The notes: generated by a model from the letters alone, not told the origin. A stretch of 64,000 nucleotides of DNA from Phyllobacterium myrsinacearum (GCF_014138285.1 NZ_JACGXN010000002.1:496001-560000); one strand, 5' to 3'. Counted from the stretch's first letter, positions 27,947-37,117 are shown. Translations and numbers: made by a program.

Positions 27947-27972
27947 GAGAGGTGGGTGAAAGCCCACCTCTC
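27947..27972 (+). terminator. Stem-loop after the 29-codon ORF
   Basis: GAGAGGTGGG (27947-27956) and CCCACCTCTC (27963-27972) form a perfect 10-bp stem with a TGAAAG loop. It lacks a T-tract, so efficiency as an intrinsic terminator is uncertain. It could also end metY transcription coming from the right. Confidence 0.6.
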
Positions 27973-28021
27973 ACTCCAGAACTTACAGCATTTAATCGAT
28001 GATTCCAACCAACCAGAGGTT

Positions 28022-29329
28022 TCAAGCGGCGAGTGCAAGCTTCGATGCATTCAGGCCGCGTTCCAGATCATCAAGAATATCATCGATGTGTTCGATGCCG
28101 ACAGAGAGTCGGATATACCCTTCCGAAACACCGCTCGCACGCTGTTCTTCCGGTGAGAGCTGAGAGTGGGTTGTCGTTGCCGGGTGGATAGCCAGGCTGC
28201 GCACGTCGCCGATATTGGCAACGTGATAGAAAAGTTCGAGCGCTTCGATAAATTTGCGTCCAGCCTGCAGACCGCCCTTGAGCTCGAAGCCGACCAAGCC
28301 GCCAAAACTGCCCGAGAGATATTTCTCCGCCCGCTCGCGATCGAGACCGCTCTGCTGCGACGGATGAATCACCTTGGCAATCTCCGGCCGCTTGGCCAGA
28401 AATTCGGCAACCTTCTGGGCATTCTCGACATGGCGCTCCAGACGCAGCGAAAGGGTCTCGATGCCTTGGATTGTCTGAAATGCATTGAAGGGCGAGAGTG
28501 CCGCACCGAGATCACGCAACAACGTGACGCGGGCTTTGATAATATAGGCTACCGGGCCGATGGGTTTCACCGCCTGGGTCCAGATCGCACCATGATAGCT
28601 CGGATCCGGGGTATTGAGTGCAGGCTGACGTTCCGGGAATTTCTCCCAGTCAAACTGACCGCCATCGACAATGATGCCGCCGATGGAAGTACCATGCCCG
28701 CCAAGATATTTGGTGGTCGAATACACAACGATGGCTGCTCCATGCTGCAGGGGGCGCGCGATCAGCGGCGCAGCCGTATTGTCGACGATCAGCGGAATAC
28801 CATATTCACGTCCGATGGCGGCGACTTCAGCGATTGGAAAAACAGTCAGTTTCGGATTGGGCAGTGTCTCCGCATAATAGGCACGGGTTCGCTCATCCGT
28901 GGCCCTGCGAAACGCTTCGGGGTCCTGTGGATCGACAAAACGTACCTCAATTCCCTGATCTTTCAGTGTATTGGCGAAAAGATTCCATGTGCCGCCATAG
29001 AGATCCGTGGAGCTAATGATATTGTCACCGATCCGCGCAAGGTTCTGGACAGCAATAGCCGAAGCAGCCTGCCCCGATGATACCGCGAGCGCAGCGATAC
29101 CGCCATCAAGCGCGGCAATGCGTTTTTCGAGAACATCCGTCGTCGGATTGCCGATGCGCGTATAGATATTGCCGAGCTCCTTCAACGCGAAGAGATTGGC
29201 CGCGTGTTCCGTATCGCGGAACTGATAGGAGGTCGTCTGGTAAATCGGCACCGCCACGGCGCCTGTTGCGGGATCAGCCCGCCAGCCTGCATGCAGGGCA
29301 AGGGTCTCGGGATGCAAATGGACTGCCAT
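28022..29329 (-). CDS. metY: O-acetylhomoserine aminocarboxypropyltransferase (sulfhydrylase)
   Basis: A 435-residue PLP enzyme of the Cys/Met metabolism family that makes homocysteine, or methionine from methanethiol, out of O-acetylhomoserine. The motifs LHAGWRADPATGAVAVPIYQT, NIYTRIGNPT, ALAVSSGQAA and the PLP Lys in YSTTKYLGGHG (near residue 210) are present, as is the long MetY-type C-terminus. I chose the ATG at 29327-29329 because AAGGACGA lies just upstream and the family starts there. Its location next to metNIQ fits methionine supply. Confidence 0.92.
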   Translation of the reverse strand: MAVHLHPETLALHAGWRADPATGAVAVPIYQTTSYQFRDTEHAANLFALKELGNIYTRIGNPTTDVLEKRIAALDGGIAALAVSSGQAASAIAVQNLARIGDNIISSTDLYGGTWNLFANTLKDQGIEVRFVDPQDPEAFRRATDERTRAYYAETLPNPKLTVFPIAEVAAIGREYGIPLIVDNTAAPLIARPLQHGAAIVVYSTTKYLGGHGTSIGGIIVDGGQFDWEKFPERQPALNTPDPSYHGAIWTQAVKPIGPVAYIIKARVTLLRDLGAALSPFNAFQTIQGIETLSLRLERHVENAQKVAEFLAKRPEIAKVIHPSQQSGLDRERAEKYLSGSFGGLVGFELKGGLQAGRKFIEALELFYHVANIGDVRSLAIHPATTTHSQLSPEEQRASGVSEGYIRLSVGIEHIDDILDDLERGLNASKLALAA

Positions 29330-29541
29330 GGTTTTCGTCCTTGTGTTGATGACGGAATGATCACCCAAGACACTAGGAGAAGTTCCCGCAAGGGACTACG
29401 TAGACCATTGCGTATTTGAGCCCGTTCCGAAAACCTCATTCTAAAAACGAGACATAATGATCCAGTTTGTGCCGACGAAGTCTGGATGAAGCCGGGTCTG
29501 GAGAAATCCATTCCCGGCTCCACGGAGCTTGCCTTATTGGA

Positions 29542-30639
29542 TCAGGCAGCCCGGTAGCGTTCCAGCCAATGGGCGTAAGGCGAAGGCAGCACCCAGGCGG
29601 GTTTCTCGACGCCCAGCTCCTTGGCCGCGCGGAACGGCCAATGCGGATCCGTCAGCAGCGGACGGGCGAGCATGACAAGATCGACCTTTTCATCACGGAT
29701 GAGATCATCGGCCTCCTGCGGCGTGCTGATGTACCAGGAGGTCGAGGCCGGGAGGCCAGTTTCGCGGCGAACACGTTCCGCAACGGGTCCCAGAAATGCC
29801 GGGCCCCATGGGATACTGGTCTTGCCCAGAGAGAAGCCCATGCTGACATCGATGAAGTCGAGACCATTGGCTTTCAGCTGTTTGACAAGTTCGATGGCTT
29901 CGCTGAGGGTTTTTTCGTCCTGACCGTCATACTCGATGACACCGAGACGCGCAGTGAGCGGCAGGTTTTCCGGCCACACGGCCCGCACCGCCTGAACCGT
30001 TTCGATCAGGAAGCGGCTGCGGTTCTCAAAGCTGCCACCATATTCGTCGGTACGCTTGTTGGAATGCTCGGACAGAAAACTCTGGGCGAGGTAGCCATGG
30101 GCAAAATGCAGTTCAAGCCATTCAAAGCCGACGGAGAGAGCCCGCTTTGCACTTTCGACAAATGCTTGCTTCACCCGCTCGATATCCGCCTTGGTCATTT
30201 CACGCGGAACCTTCGAAAGGCCGCCGCCATAGGCAACCGCCGACGGGGCAATCGTTTCCCAGCCGCGCGGATCATCAGCCGCAATGTGGTCGTCACCTTC
30301 CCAGGGCCGGTTCGCGCTGGCCTTGCGGCCCGCGTGGGCAATTTGGATACCCGGAACCGCGCCAGCATCCTTGATGGTCTGAACCGCAGGTGCCAACGCT
30401 TTTGCCTGTTCGTCGTTCCACAGTCCGGCACAGCCGGGTGTGATGCGGCCTTCCGGCGAGACAGCCGTTGCCTCCACAATCACCAGTCCGGAGCCGCCGC
30501 GTGCCAATCCACCGAGATGAACGTGATGCCAGTCATTGATAACACCGTCATTTGCCGAATACTGGCACATGGGTGAGACTGCGATTCGGTTGCGCAATGT
30601 CACATCCTTCAAGGTGAAGGGGTCGAAGAGAGAGGCCAT
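29542..30639 (-). CDS. NADH:flavin oxidoreductase, Old Yellow Enzyme family (YqjM-like)
   Basis: A 365-residue FMN TIM-barrel enzyme reducing activated C=C bonds of enones and quinone-like electrophiles. SPMCQYSANDGVINDWH near residue 25 carries the Cys that tunes FMN in YqjM-type enzymes. QIAHAGRKAS, the GGGLSKVPREMTKADI segment and FAHGYLAQSFLSEHSNKRTDEYGGSFENR are family motifs. It is divergent from an arsR-type gene with a shared palindrome over the promoter, so it is probably induced by electrophiles or quinones (inference). Confidence 0.9.
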   Translation of the reverse strand: MASLFDPFTLKDVTLRNRIAVSPMCQYSANDGVINDWHHVHLGGLARGGSGLVIVEATAVSPEGRITPGCAGLWNDEQAKALAPAVQTIKDAGAVPGIQIAHAGRKASANRPWEGDDHIAADDPRGWETIAPSAVAYGGGLSKVPREMTKADIERVKQAFVESAKRALSVGFEWLELHFAHGYLAQSFLSEHSNKRTDEYGGSFENRSRFLIETVQAVRAVWPENLPLTARLGVIEYDGQDEKTLSEAIELVKQLKANGLDFIDVSMGFSLGKTSIPWGPAFLGPVAERVRRETGLPASTSWYISTPQEADDLIRDEKVDLVMLARPLLTDPHWPFRAAKELGVEKPAWVLPSPYAHWLERYRAA

Positions 30640-30694
30640 ACTTTTACTCCAAGATGCGAGGCCGCAGACATTCAGGTCTGCTCATATTTCTATA

Positions 30695-30712
30695 GTTCGA
30701 TATAATTCGAAC
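30695..30712. promoter_or_regulatory. ArsR-type operator overlapping a TATAAT box
   Basis: GTTCGA and TCGAAC are perfect 6-bp arms around a central TATAAT that is a consensus -10 hexamer for the regulator gene. Binding here would block RNA polymerase on the arsR side and probably the divergent oxidoreductase promoter too. Confidence 0.7.
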
Positions 30713-30722
30713 AATAGCAATA

Positions 30723-30736
30723 CACAAAATTTTGTG
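30723..30736. promoter_or_regulatory. 14-bp perfect palindrome before the arsR-type start
   Basis: CACAAAATTTTGTG is self-complementary and lies 13 bp before the regulator ATG, between the -10 box and AGGAAGA. It may be a second operator or a 5'-UTR element. Confidence 0.45.
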
Positions 30737-30749
30737 CTAGGAAGAGTGC

Positions 30750-31052
30750 ATGAGAGAATATCGCCACCCACAGATAACCGAAGTGCAACTCGAGTCCGTG
30801 CTTTACGCGCTGAGCGACCCTATCCGACTGTCGATTGTTCGTCAGCTGGCACGGGAAGGCGAGGCAAGCTGTGCGGCACTCGAAAATGGCCGGCCTAAAT
30901 CCAGCGTTTCGCATCATTTCCGCGTGCTGCGTGAAGCGGGCATCATCAAGACGCGCAACGATGGAACCTCCCGCATCAACGGGCTGCGCGACAATGAACT
31001 GGCCGAAGTTTTTCCCGGTTTGCTGCCTGCAATTCTGGCGGTGCGGAGTTAG
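30750..31052 (+). CDS. ArsR-family winged-helix transcriptional regulator
   Basis: A 100-residue repressor: LYALSDPIRLSIVRQLAREGEASCAAL forms the first helices, SSVSHHFRVLREAGIIKTRNDGT the recognition helix and wing. The CxC metal-sensing motif of ArsR/SmtB is absent; a single Cys (SCAAL, near residue 38) could sense oxidants or electrophiles as in thiol-based members. It should control the divergent Old Yellow Enzyme through the palindromes between them. Confidence 0.87.
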   Translation: MREYRHPQITEVQLESVLYALSDPIRLSIVRQLAREGEASCAALENGRPKSSVSHHFRVLREAGIIKTRNDGTSRINGLRDNELAEVFPGLLPAILAVRS

Positions 31053-31395
31053 AAGACTTCCGCTTGTCCAAGCCAGCCCAGCAATCAGCTGCGAATAGCA
31101 AACACAGGCAAGCGACGGGATACTCGCATGTGATATAAATATACTGAAATTACTTTATTTTAATACGAAAACGTCACGTTAAAGTCCTAATTTTACTTGT
31201 TAAAAGTATTATACAACCGATTTACAGGCCGGAACCACAAAACCTCTTACCAAGAATGTAATATTGCTGCGGCGTAAACCATAGAACCATAAAGACATTG
31301 GTAACTATTATAAAAAATGGTAAGCAAATTAACCAATGCCGAACATAATAAAAATAGCATAGGGAAATATGAACTCGCCTGTCTGAGGTCCGTGG
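31053..31395. other. AT-rich intergenic region
   Basis: This 343-bp stretch is far more AT-rich than its surroundings and contains several short TGGTAA/TTACCA inverted copies (around 31248, 31300 and 31318). I find no convincing ORF. It presumably carries the promoter of the downstream GGDEF/EAL gene. Confidence 0.5.
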
Positions 31396-33738
31396 GTGAC
31401 ACTGTCGAATTTCCATACACCTGACGCTATCCGGTCCATGTTCGGCATGCGGGGAACGATAAACCCTGCCGTCAAGCGGCGGGTCTATGCAGAACAGATG
31501 GACGTGGCGCTCCGGCTGGCGCCATTTACCGTTATTGTTGCCATGAGCGTGATCTTCGTCGTGGCTTTTGTCTTCTGGGATCAGGGCCACAAGGTCTATC
31601 TGGGAAGCCTGGCAACCATCGTGACTCTTATGACCGCCGCGTCGCTCTTTGCATGCTGGCAATGGTACAAGGTGCCAAAAGTCAAAGAACTTGGTTTCGA
31701 CGGCATCAAATATCTGATCATTATATCCGCATGCTACGGCTTATGTCTGGCCAGCATACCTCTAATGCTGTTTCTGGAAGCCGACGCCTACCATAGACTG
31801 CTGATTGCCTGTACAGCGGCAGGTCTCATGGCAACTGGTATCGGCGTTGCCGTGGTTCCGCTGGCAGCCATAGCCTACTCAGGCGCGATCATCACCGGCT
31901 CGTTTTTTGCTCTCGCCTCCACCGGGGAGGATTTCTTTCTTTTCATCGCGATTCTGCTGGCGATCTATGCGCTCTTCATTCTTTTCACCATCGTGCATAT
32001 GAGCAATCTCATTGTCATGCGCACGCTCGACCAGATCAAGGTTGAGCAGCAGAAGGAGGTCATCAGCCTGCTTCTCTACGATTTCGAAGAGAATGCCAGT
32101 GACTGGATCTGGGAAACCGATGCTGATCTGAAACTTCAGCACACCTCGCCGCGCCTTGCGCAGATCGCCGAGAAAACAACCAAGCAATTGCAGGGGATGC
32201 CGTTTGCCCAGCTATTCAAGGTCGACCAGTCGCATGCCGAAGAAGCGGTAAAGGTTGGTTCTATCTGGCAGGCCATCGAAAACCGCACAACGTTCCGCAA
32301 TCACACCCTGCCGATCAATATCAAAGGCGAGACCCGCTGGTGGTCACTCACCGGCAAGGCCATTTTCGACAATGCCGGGCAGTTCTGCGGTTATCGCGGT
32401 GTTGGCTCGGATGTGACAGCAGCCAAGCAGTCCGAAGACCAGCTGTCCTATCTCGCCCGGTACGATGTATTGACCGATCTGCCGAACAGAACGCTGTTCA
32501 CCGATCAACTCTCCCAGGCCACCAAGGATCTGGAGACCGGTCTTGCCGGATTTGCTGTCTTCTGTATCGACCTGGATGAATTCAAGACCGTCAATGACAG
32601 CTTTGGTCACGGTATTGGTGATCAATTGCTGAAGCAGGTTGCGGAACGTCTGCGCAGTACGTCACCCGCCACGTATATCGTTGCGCGTCTCTCCGGGGAC
32701 GAGTTTGCAATCCTCGCTCCCGGCGCCGATCATGCTGACGCAACAGCGCTGGCTCAGGACCTCGTGCAGACGATCTCACAGCCATTCTGGATCGATGGCA
32801 TCCAGATCAATATCCATATCAGCGTCGGCATTGCTCTTGCACCGGCCGACAGCGTCACCGACATCATGCGCTGCGCCGACCTTGCACTGTACCGTACCAA
32901 GAATGAGGGCCGGAACAGCTATCGCTTCTACGAAGTTGAAATGGATGCACGCATCGAGGCCAAGCGGGCTCTCGCCATGGATCTGCGCGGCGCCTTGGAC
33001 CGCAAGGAGTTCATCCTGCATTTCCAACCGATCGTATCAGCCATAACGCTCAAGACAGTCGGGTTCGAAACACTTCTGCGCTGGAAACATCCCGTGCATG
33101 GTTATATTTCTCCCGCCATCTTCATTCCGATTGCTGAAGAGACAGGCAATATCATCCCGCTCGGCGAATGGATCATACAGGAGGCCTGCCGAACAGCTGT
33201 TTCCTGGCCGGAAGACATCCATGTCGCCATCAATATCTCAGCCATCCAGTTCCGCCATTCGGATCTTGCGTCCATCGTTCGCGATGCTCTGACAACGAAC
33301 AAGCTGACGCCCAATCGCCTCGAACTCGAGATCACCGAATCCGTGTTCCTCGAAGCAAATGTTGCCGCGATATCGTTGCTGCGTCAGTTCCGCGCCATGG
33401 GTGTAAGCATCGCACTCGACGACTTCGGTACAGGCTATTCCAGTCTGAGTTATCTGCGCAAAATGCCGTTCGACAAGATCAAGATCGACCAGTCCTTCGT
33501 ACGCGATCTTCCGCACAACCGGGGCAGCCTTGCCATTATCCGCGCGGTGATGGGGCTTGGCGCCAGCATGGGCATGAAGATTACCGCAGAAGGCGTAGAA
33601 ACGCGTGAACAGCTTGCCTGCCTGCAAAAGGAAGGCTGCGATCAGGTTCAAGGCTTTCTGTTCAGTCCTGCCGAGCCATTTGAAAAGACCGGAGGCCTCA
33701 TGTCCTTCGATCGCGACCGTTACGAAGTCGCCAGCTGA
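31396..33738 (+). CDS. Membrane-anchored PAS-GGDEF-EAL cyclic-di-GMP signalling protein
   Basis: A 780-residue protein. The N-terminal third has about five hydrophobic segments (residues 35-215). A PAS domain (residues 230-350) is followed by GGDEF, where the signature reads RLSGDEF (near residue 435), and EAL, where it reads ETLLRWKHP (near residue 558). In the EAL domain NISAIQF, ELEITESVF, ALDDFGTGYSS and AEGVETREQ are intact, so phosphodiesterase activity is likely; the cyclase half keeps the catalytic GDEF. The start is GTG 31396 with GAGG upstream; ATG 31438 is an alternative. Confidence 0.85.
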   Translation: MTLSNFHTPDAIRSMFGMRGTINPAVKRRVYAEQMDVALRLAPFTVIVAMSVIFVVAFVFWDQGHKVYLGSLATIVTLMTAASLFACWQWYKVPKVKELGFDGIKYLIIISACYGLCLASIPLMLFLEADAYHRLLIACTAAGLMATGIGVAVVPLAAIAYSGAIITGSFFALASTGEDFFLFIAILLAIYALFILFTIVHMSNLIVMRTLDQIKVEQQKEVISLLLYDFEENASDWIWETDADLKLQHTSPRLAQIAEKTTKQLQGMPFAQLFKVDQSHAEEAVKVGSIWQAIENRTTFRNHTLPINIKGETRWWSLTGKAIFDNAGQFCGYRGVGSDVTAAKQSEDQLSYLARYDVLTDLPNRTLFTDQLSQATKDLETGLAGFAVFCIDLDEFKTVNDSFGHGIGDQLLKQVAERLRSTSPATYIVARLSGDEFAILAPGADHADATALAQDLVQTISQPFWIDGIQINIHISVGIALAPADSVTDIMRCADLALYRTKNEGRNSYRFYEVEMDARIEAKRALAMDLRGALDRKEFILHFQPIVSAITLKTVGFETLLRWKHPVHGYISPAIFIPIAEETGNIIPLGEWIIQEACRTAVSWPEDIHVAINISAIQFRHSDLASIVRDALTTNKLTPNRLELEITESVFLEANVAAISLLRQFRAMGVSIALDDFGTGYSSLSYLRKMPFDKIKIDQSFVRDLPHNRGSLAIIRAVMGLGASMGMKITAEGVETREQLACLQKEGCDQVQGFLFSPAEPFEKTGGLMSFDRDRYEVAS

Positions 33739-33782
33739 GGCCAGTTTCCAAACTTGATGTTCAATAAAAGCAGGCCGGCGCT

Positions 33783-35600
33783 TTAAGCCTGGCGCTTTGT
33801 CTTGTCCTGAACGCTTGGGCGATAACTCGGCGACAGCCGTGAATCCTTCGGCCAGTAAGCCAGGAAGCCCTTGATAACCTCGCCGGGAATATCGAGCGGA
33901 TTGTACTGATCCCGGTCCACGAACATCAACGACTGCTCTCCGTGGCCGAGCAGGCCCTGGGCCGCACTGTGGATTTCATGCTGCAGCGTGACGAACTTGC
34001 GGTTGTGCCGGGCAATCTTGATGCGGACACTGATCTGCTCGAATTCCTTCGACTCCCGCCTGTAGTCATGGGTGAAGGAACGGGTGAGAATGTAAAAACG
34101 TGTGGTGGCCAGGTCGAAATCCGGCATGCAGACGTTGAAGAACAACTCGCGCGCCTTGCCCACCCAGCGCACATAATTGGCAAAATAAACATTCCCGACC
34201 GAATTCGTATCGTCATAGGTCGGTGTGAGATGCATGACAAACCACTCACCATCAAAACCGTGCGACTGCGAGATTTCCTCCGAGCCCGACGCGTTGGTCA
34301 GTGGCGCAGCGCTCATCATGCGGATTGGCTGATCAACGATCTCCACCGGTATCGCCTTGGAACGCGGGCCGACCAATTCGATGATAACGGGCAGAGCGCC
34401 GATCAGTCCGATGAAAGGCGACAGGAACAGGAAGCCGGGTACGGGCTGGATATAGCCGAGAATGAAGATCAACGACGACCCGCAGCCAATGAGAAAGCTC
34501 AACACAGGATCGAATTTCGGCTTCGCACCCAATGCCTCGCAGACGAGATTGGCGGAGGCACTGACGAACAGCGTCGCGAATGGCATCATGAAATACATGA
34601 GCGAAAAGTTTGCCGGTACCGCCGCGTAGGCCACCCAGGCGGCACCGATCAGCAACCACAGCGGTGACGACGCAATGCCATCGGGAATAAGCGCGAGCAG
34701 CGGGCTGTTGCTGCGCATGTTCTTGCCGCGCAGATACCAGTTCGTTGCACAGTAAAAGCTGTCGACCGTGGAGGTGAGAGCCGCGATCGTCCAGATCGCG
34801 AAGGCAATCGCCAGATAGGGTGAACCGTTTTCGGCAGCCAGAACAACAGCTGCAGAAACCGACCCCTGTGCGCTCGGCAAACCATCAATGGAAATAATGC
34901 TGCCAATGGGACCAACCGTTGACGCGATTGCAGCGTTGAGCAACAGAAAACCGAAGAACAGCAAGGCACCCGCACCGTAAGCCATTCCGACGGATCCGCC
35001 CTCACGCTTGATGTAGACCGCCCGCTGCCAATGCTGGATATCAAGCCATGGACCAAGCAGGAAGCCAATCAGCGTTGGCATGACGAGACCATAGAAGCGC
35101 GCGTCGAACTGCTGAAGCGGCACGCCCGGATAGTCCGATGTCTGCTTGAGGCCGAAAAGCAGGACGAGTCCCGCCGTAACACCGATCACCGTATAAAGGA
35201 TGTGCAACTTTTTGATCTGCTGCAACGAAAGCGCATGCCCGATTGCACAGGAGGCCAGAAGCAGAAAGGCAACGCCGACAGTCGCGCCCTCGCCTACAAT
35301 CGGCTGCCAGAGATAAGCAACAAACCCGAAGATCGTGACCACAAGTGCCGCCATCTGAAACAACAGAAAGACACCGACATAGCGGTTTTCGATGTCCTTC
35401 ATGATCTGGTCCGGCGTTCGTTTGCTGCGGCCAAGAATATAGCCGAACAACCAGAGACCACCGACATTCGAGATGGCGAAGCCGAAGAAGCCAAGCCAGC
35501 CATAAGTCAGGGTGACATGGATCGAATAAAAGAAACCCAGTCCCCATAGCCAGGATAGGCCGATTGTAGGCGCCCACATAAGATTTCGCACGAACGTCAT
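33783..35600 (-). CDS. Symporter-like multi-pass membrane protein fused to a hotdog thioesterase domain
   Basis: A 605-residue protein of two parts. Residues 1 to about 430 contain some 12 hydrophobic segments with sodium/solute-symporter-like character. About residues 455-580 form a 4HBT hotdog thioesterase, recognised by NSVGNVYFANYVRWVGKARELFF with the following RSFTHDYRRESKEFEQISVRIKI strand pattern. I chose the ATG at 35598-35600 because hydrophobic sequence begins there; the ORF extends to a TTG at 35699. Fusion of a transporter-like module to an acyl-CoA thioesterase is unusual. The membrane part may import or sense an acid whose CoA ester the enzyme domain hydrolyses, but this is speculation. 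Confidence 0.75.
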   Translation of the reverse strand: MTFVRNLMWAPTIGLSWLWGLGFFYSIHVTLTYGWLGFFGFAISNVGGLWLFGYILGRSKRTPDQIMKDIENRYVGVFLLFQMAALVVTIFGFVAYLWQPIVGEGATVGVAFLLLASCAIGHALSLQQIKKLHILYTVIGVTAGLVLLFGLKQTSDYPGVPLQQFDARFYGLVMPTLIGFLLGPWLDIQHWQRAVYIKREGGSVGMAYGAGALLFFGFLLLNAAIASTVGPIGSIISIDGLPSAQGSVSAAVVLAAENGSPYLAIAFAIWTIAALTSTVDSFYCATNWYLRGKNMRSNSPLLALIPDGIASSPLWLLIGAAWVAYAAVPANFSLMYFMMPFATLFVSASANLVCEALGAKPKFDPVLSFLIGCGSSLIFILGYIQPVPGFLFLSPFIGLIGALPVIIELVGPRSKAIPVEIVDQPIRMMSAAPLTNASGSEEISQSHGFDGEWFVMHLTPTYDDTNSVGNVYFANYVRWVGKARELFFNVCMPDFDLATTRFYILTRSFTHDYRRESKEFEQISVRIKIARHNRKFVTLQHEIHSAAQGLLGHGEQSLMFVDRDQYNPLDIPGEVIKGFLAYWPKDSRLSPSYRPSVQDKTKRQA

Positions 35601-36099
35601 GTCTACCCAGCTTTTCGAGAGTCGGTGATTGTCAACACCAACTTTAGTCGACGTTATTCGTTGTAATAAGTCAATGATTTGCTCTTCGCAGTTGCGCAAA
35701 GAATCAGCATTTTTTGCTTTCCTTCATACTGCTAAGCAAACAGCTTTCATCAGGATTTGCGTCCGGAGAAACATTCAAAATACTGCAAGGGTCGCCATAT
35801 GAAACGCTGGCATGGACTGGCACGTACTCGTTTTGGCAAGATTGAGCGAAACCATGTCAGGAATCACCCCGGGCTCGTGATCCGTTTCTATCGTCCGGAC
35901 TTAAAAACAGTATGTCAGCAATAAGATGGTTGTTGGCAGGTGTCAGCACACGCTTTTGGTGCTCCTCACAATGAGGCGGGACGGGTCTATATCGCCCGGC
36001 ACCTCCTTCAGTGACCGCTTGATAGTACGCCTCCAAGGGTTGTCACGAGGTGGCTCGGATGGTCTAACCCTATGAGAACACTTGAATATGGAGGGCCAC
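35601..36099. other. Intergenic region with a possible transposase remnant
   Basis: About 500 bp between the fusion protein and a small membrane protein. On the plus strand 35799-35924 encodes MKRWHGLARTRFGKIE... ending at TAA, 41 codons without a ribosome-binding site. The KRWHGLARxR pattern recalls the C-terminal end of some DDE transposases, so it may be a decayed insertion-sequence fragment. No terminal repeats are evident. I see nothing else. Confidence 0.3.
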
Positions 36100-36246
36100 A
36101 TGAACCGGAACATGCTTTATCTGATCATCGGAGGATTGACCGTGCTTGTGGTTGGCCTGGGGTTCTACATCTATGACCAGAACACAAAACCGGCAGGCAT
36201 CGAACTGAAGATCGGCGAAGGCGGCGTATCCATTCAGCAGAACTAA
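36100..36246 (+). CDS. Small single-pass membrane protein, unknown function
   Basis: A 48-residue ORF starting MNRNMLYLIIGG, with one hydrophobic segment (residues 5-25) and a short Gly-rich polar tail (GIELKIGEGGVSIQQN). GGAGGG lies 6 bases upstream of the ATG. Proteins of this layout are frequent, uncharacterised small ORFs in Hyphomicrobiales (from memory). The neighbour on the right is convergent. Function unknown. Confidence 0.7.
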   Translation: MNRNMLYLIIGGLTVLVVGLGFYIYDQNTKPAGIELKIGEGGVSIQQN

Positions 36247-36293
36247 AGCAAGTCACCGCCGGCACGAATGTGCCGGGAGTGACATTGCTCTGA

Positions 36294-37094
36294 TCAAAGG
36301 CCGGCGATCCTTCTGAGATCATCGACCGCGCCGGTTGCTGCGGCAAGAACCGGTGCACCTTTCGTGAGCCCATCACCCTTGACCGGGAATGGATGATGCC
36401 AGCCGCCCGCTTCCTTGACGAGGCAATATCCGGCCATGCAATCCCACGCGTGCATGTAGGGCTCGTAGTAACCGACAAGGCGGCCTGCCGCGACATAGGC
36501 CAGCATGAGCGCGCCCGACCCGTTGCGGATGAAATTCCCGCCCGCTTCAAGCAGTTTTTCCACCAGAGAGGCAACGACCGCCGGGGTTACATGATGATTG
36601 GCGCCGATACCCGTCACCGCATTGCGAATGGTCTTCGTCGGATCGATGGCGAGTGTTTTGCCATTCAGTGTCGCGCCCATCCCGAGCGCTGACGCGTAGA
36701 GCTCATCATTGCACGGAACATAAATCACCCCCACAACGATCTCCTCGCCGCGCATGGCTGCAATGGAGATGCACCATGTCGGCATGCCGTTGACAAACGG
36801 GCTTGTGCCGTCGATCGGATCAACCACCCAGGTGAATTCGGACGTTCCGGCGCTGACGCCATATTCCTCGCCAAGCACCGCGTCACCGGGATAGGTCGCT
36901 CCGATGCGGGCACGGATCAGTTCTTCCACTTCCCGGTCTGCAATAGAAACCACATCCTGCGGATCGGCCTTGGTTTCTACAACCAGACGTTCCCGTGCAT
37001 TGAAATGGGCCAGAGCAACGGCTCCGGCTTCCACGGCCATCTTCTGGGCGAGAGCAAAACGGCCCTGCAATTCGGCTTCGGCATGCGATGTCAT
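36294..37094 (-). CDS. Inositol monophosphatase family protein
   Basis: A 266-residue Mg2+-dependent sugar/inositol phosphatase. Metal ligands are visible in GEEYG (near residue 75), WVVDPIDGTSPFVNG (near residue 92) and HAWDCMAGYCLVKEAGG (near residue 217). It is the last gene of the ABC operon to its right, 23 bp after the ATPase, which links it to the imported substrate: it probably dephosphorylates a sugar or polyol phosphate in the cytoplasm. Related members are SuhB and HisN, so the exact substrate is open. Confidence 0.88.
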   Translation of the reverse strand: MTSHAEAELQGRFALAQKMAVEAGAVALAHFNARERLVVETKADPQDVVSIADREVEELIRARIGATYPGDAVLGEEYGVSAGTSEFTWVVDPIDGTSPFVNGMPTWCISIAAMRGEEIVVGVIYVPCNDELYASALGMGATLNGKTLAIDPTKTIRNAVTGIGANHHVTPAVVASLVEKLLEAGGNFIRNGSGALMLAYVAAGRLVGYYEPYMHAWDCMAGYCLVKEAGGWHHPFPVKGDGLTKGAPVLAAATGAVDDLRRIAGL

Positions 37095-37117
37095 GATAGT
37101 CCTTTGAAAATACAGTT

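Noticed and set aside
29330..29480. Possible SAM-II-like riboswitch before metY (also sought before metN)
   Set aside because: A small AGT-CCC/GGG-ACT hairpin with a GCAA loop is present, but the conserved pseudoknot sequences of SAM-II elements were not found on the minus strand.
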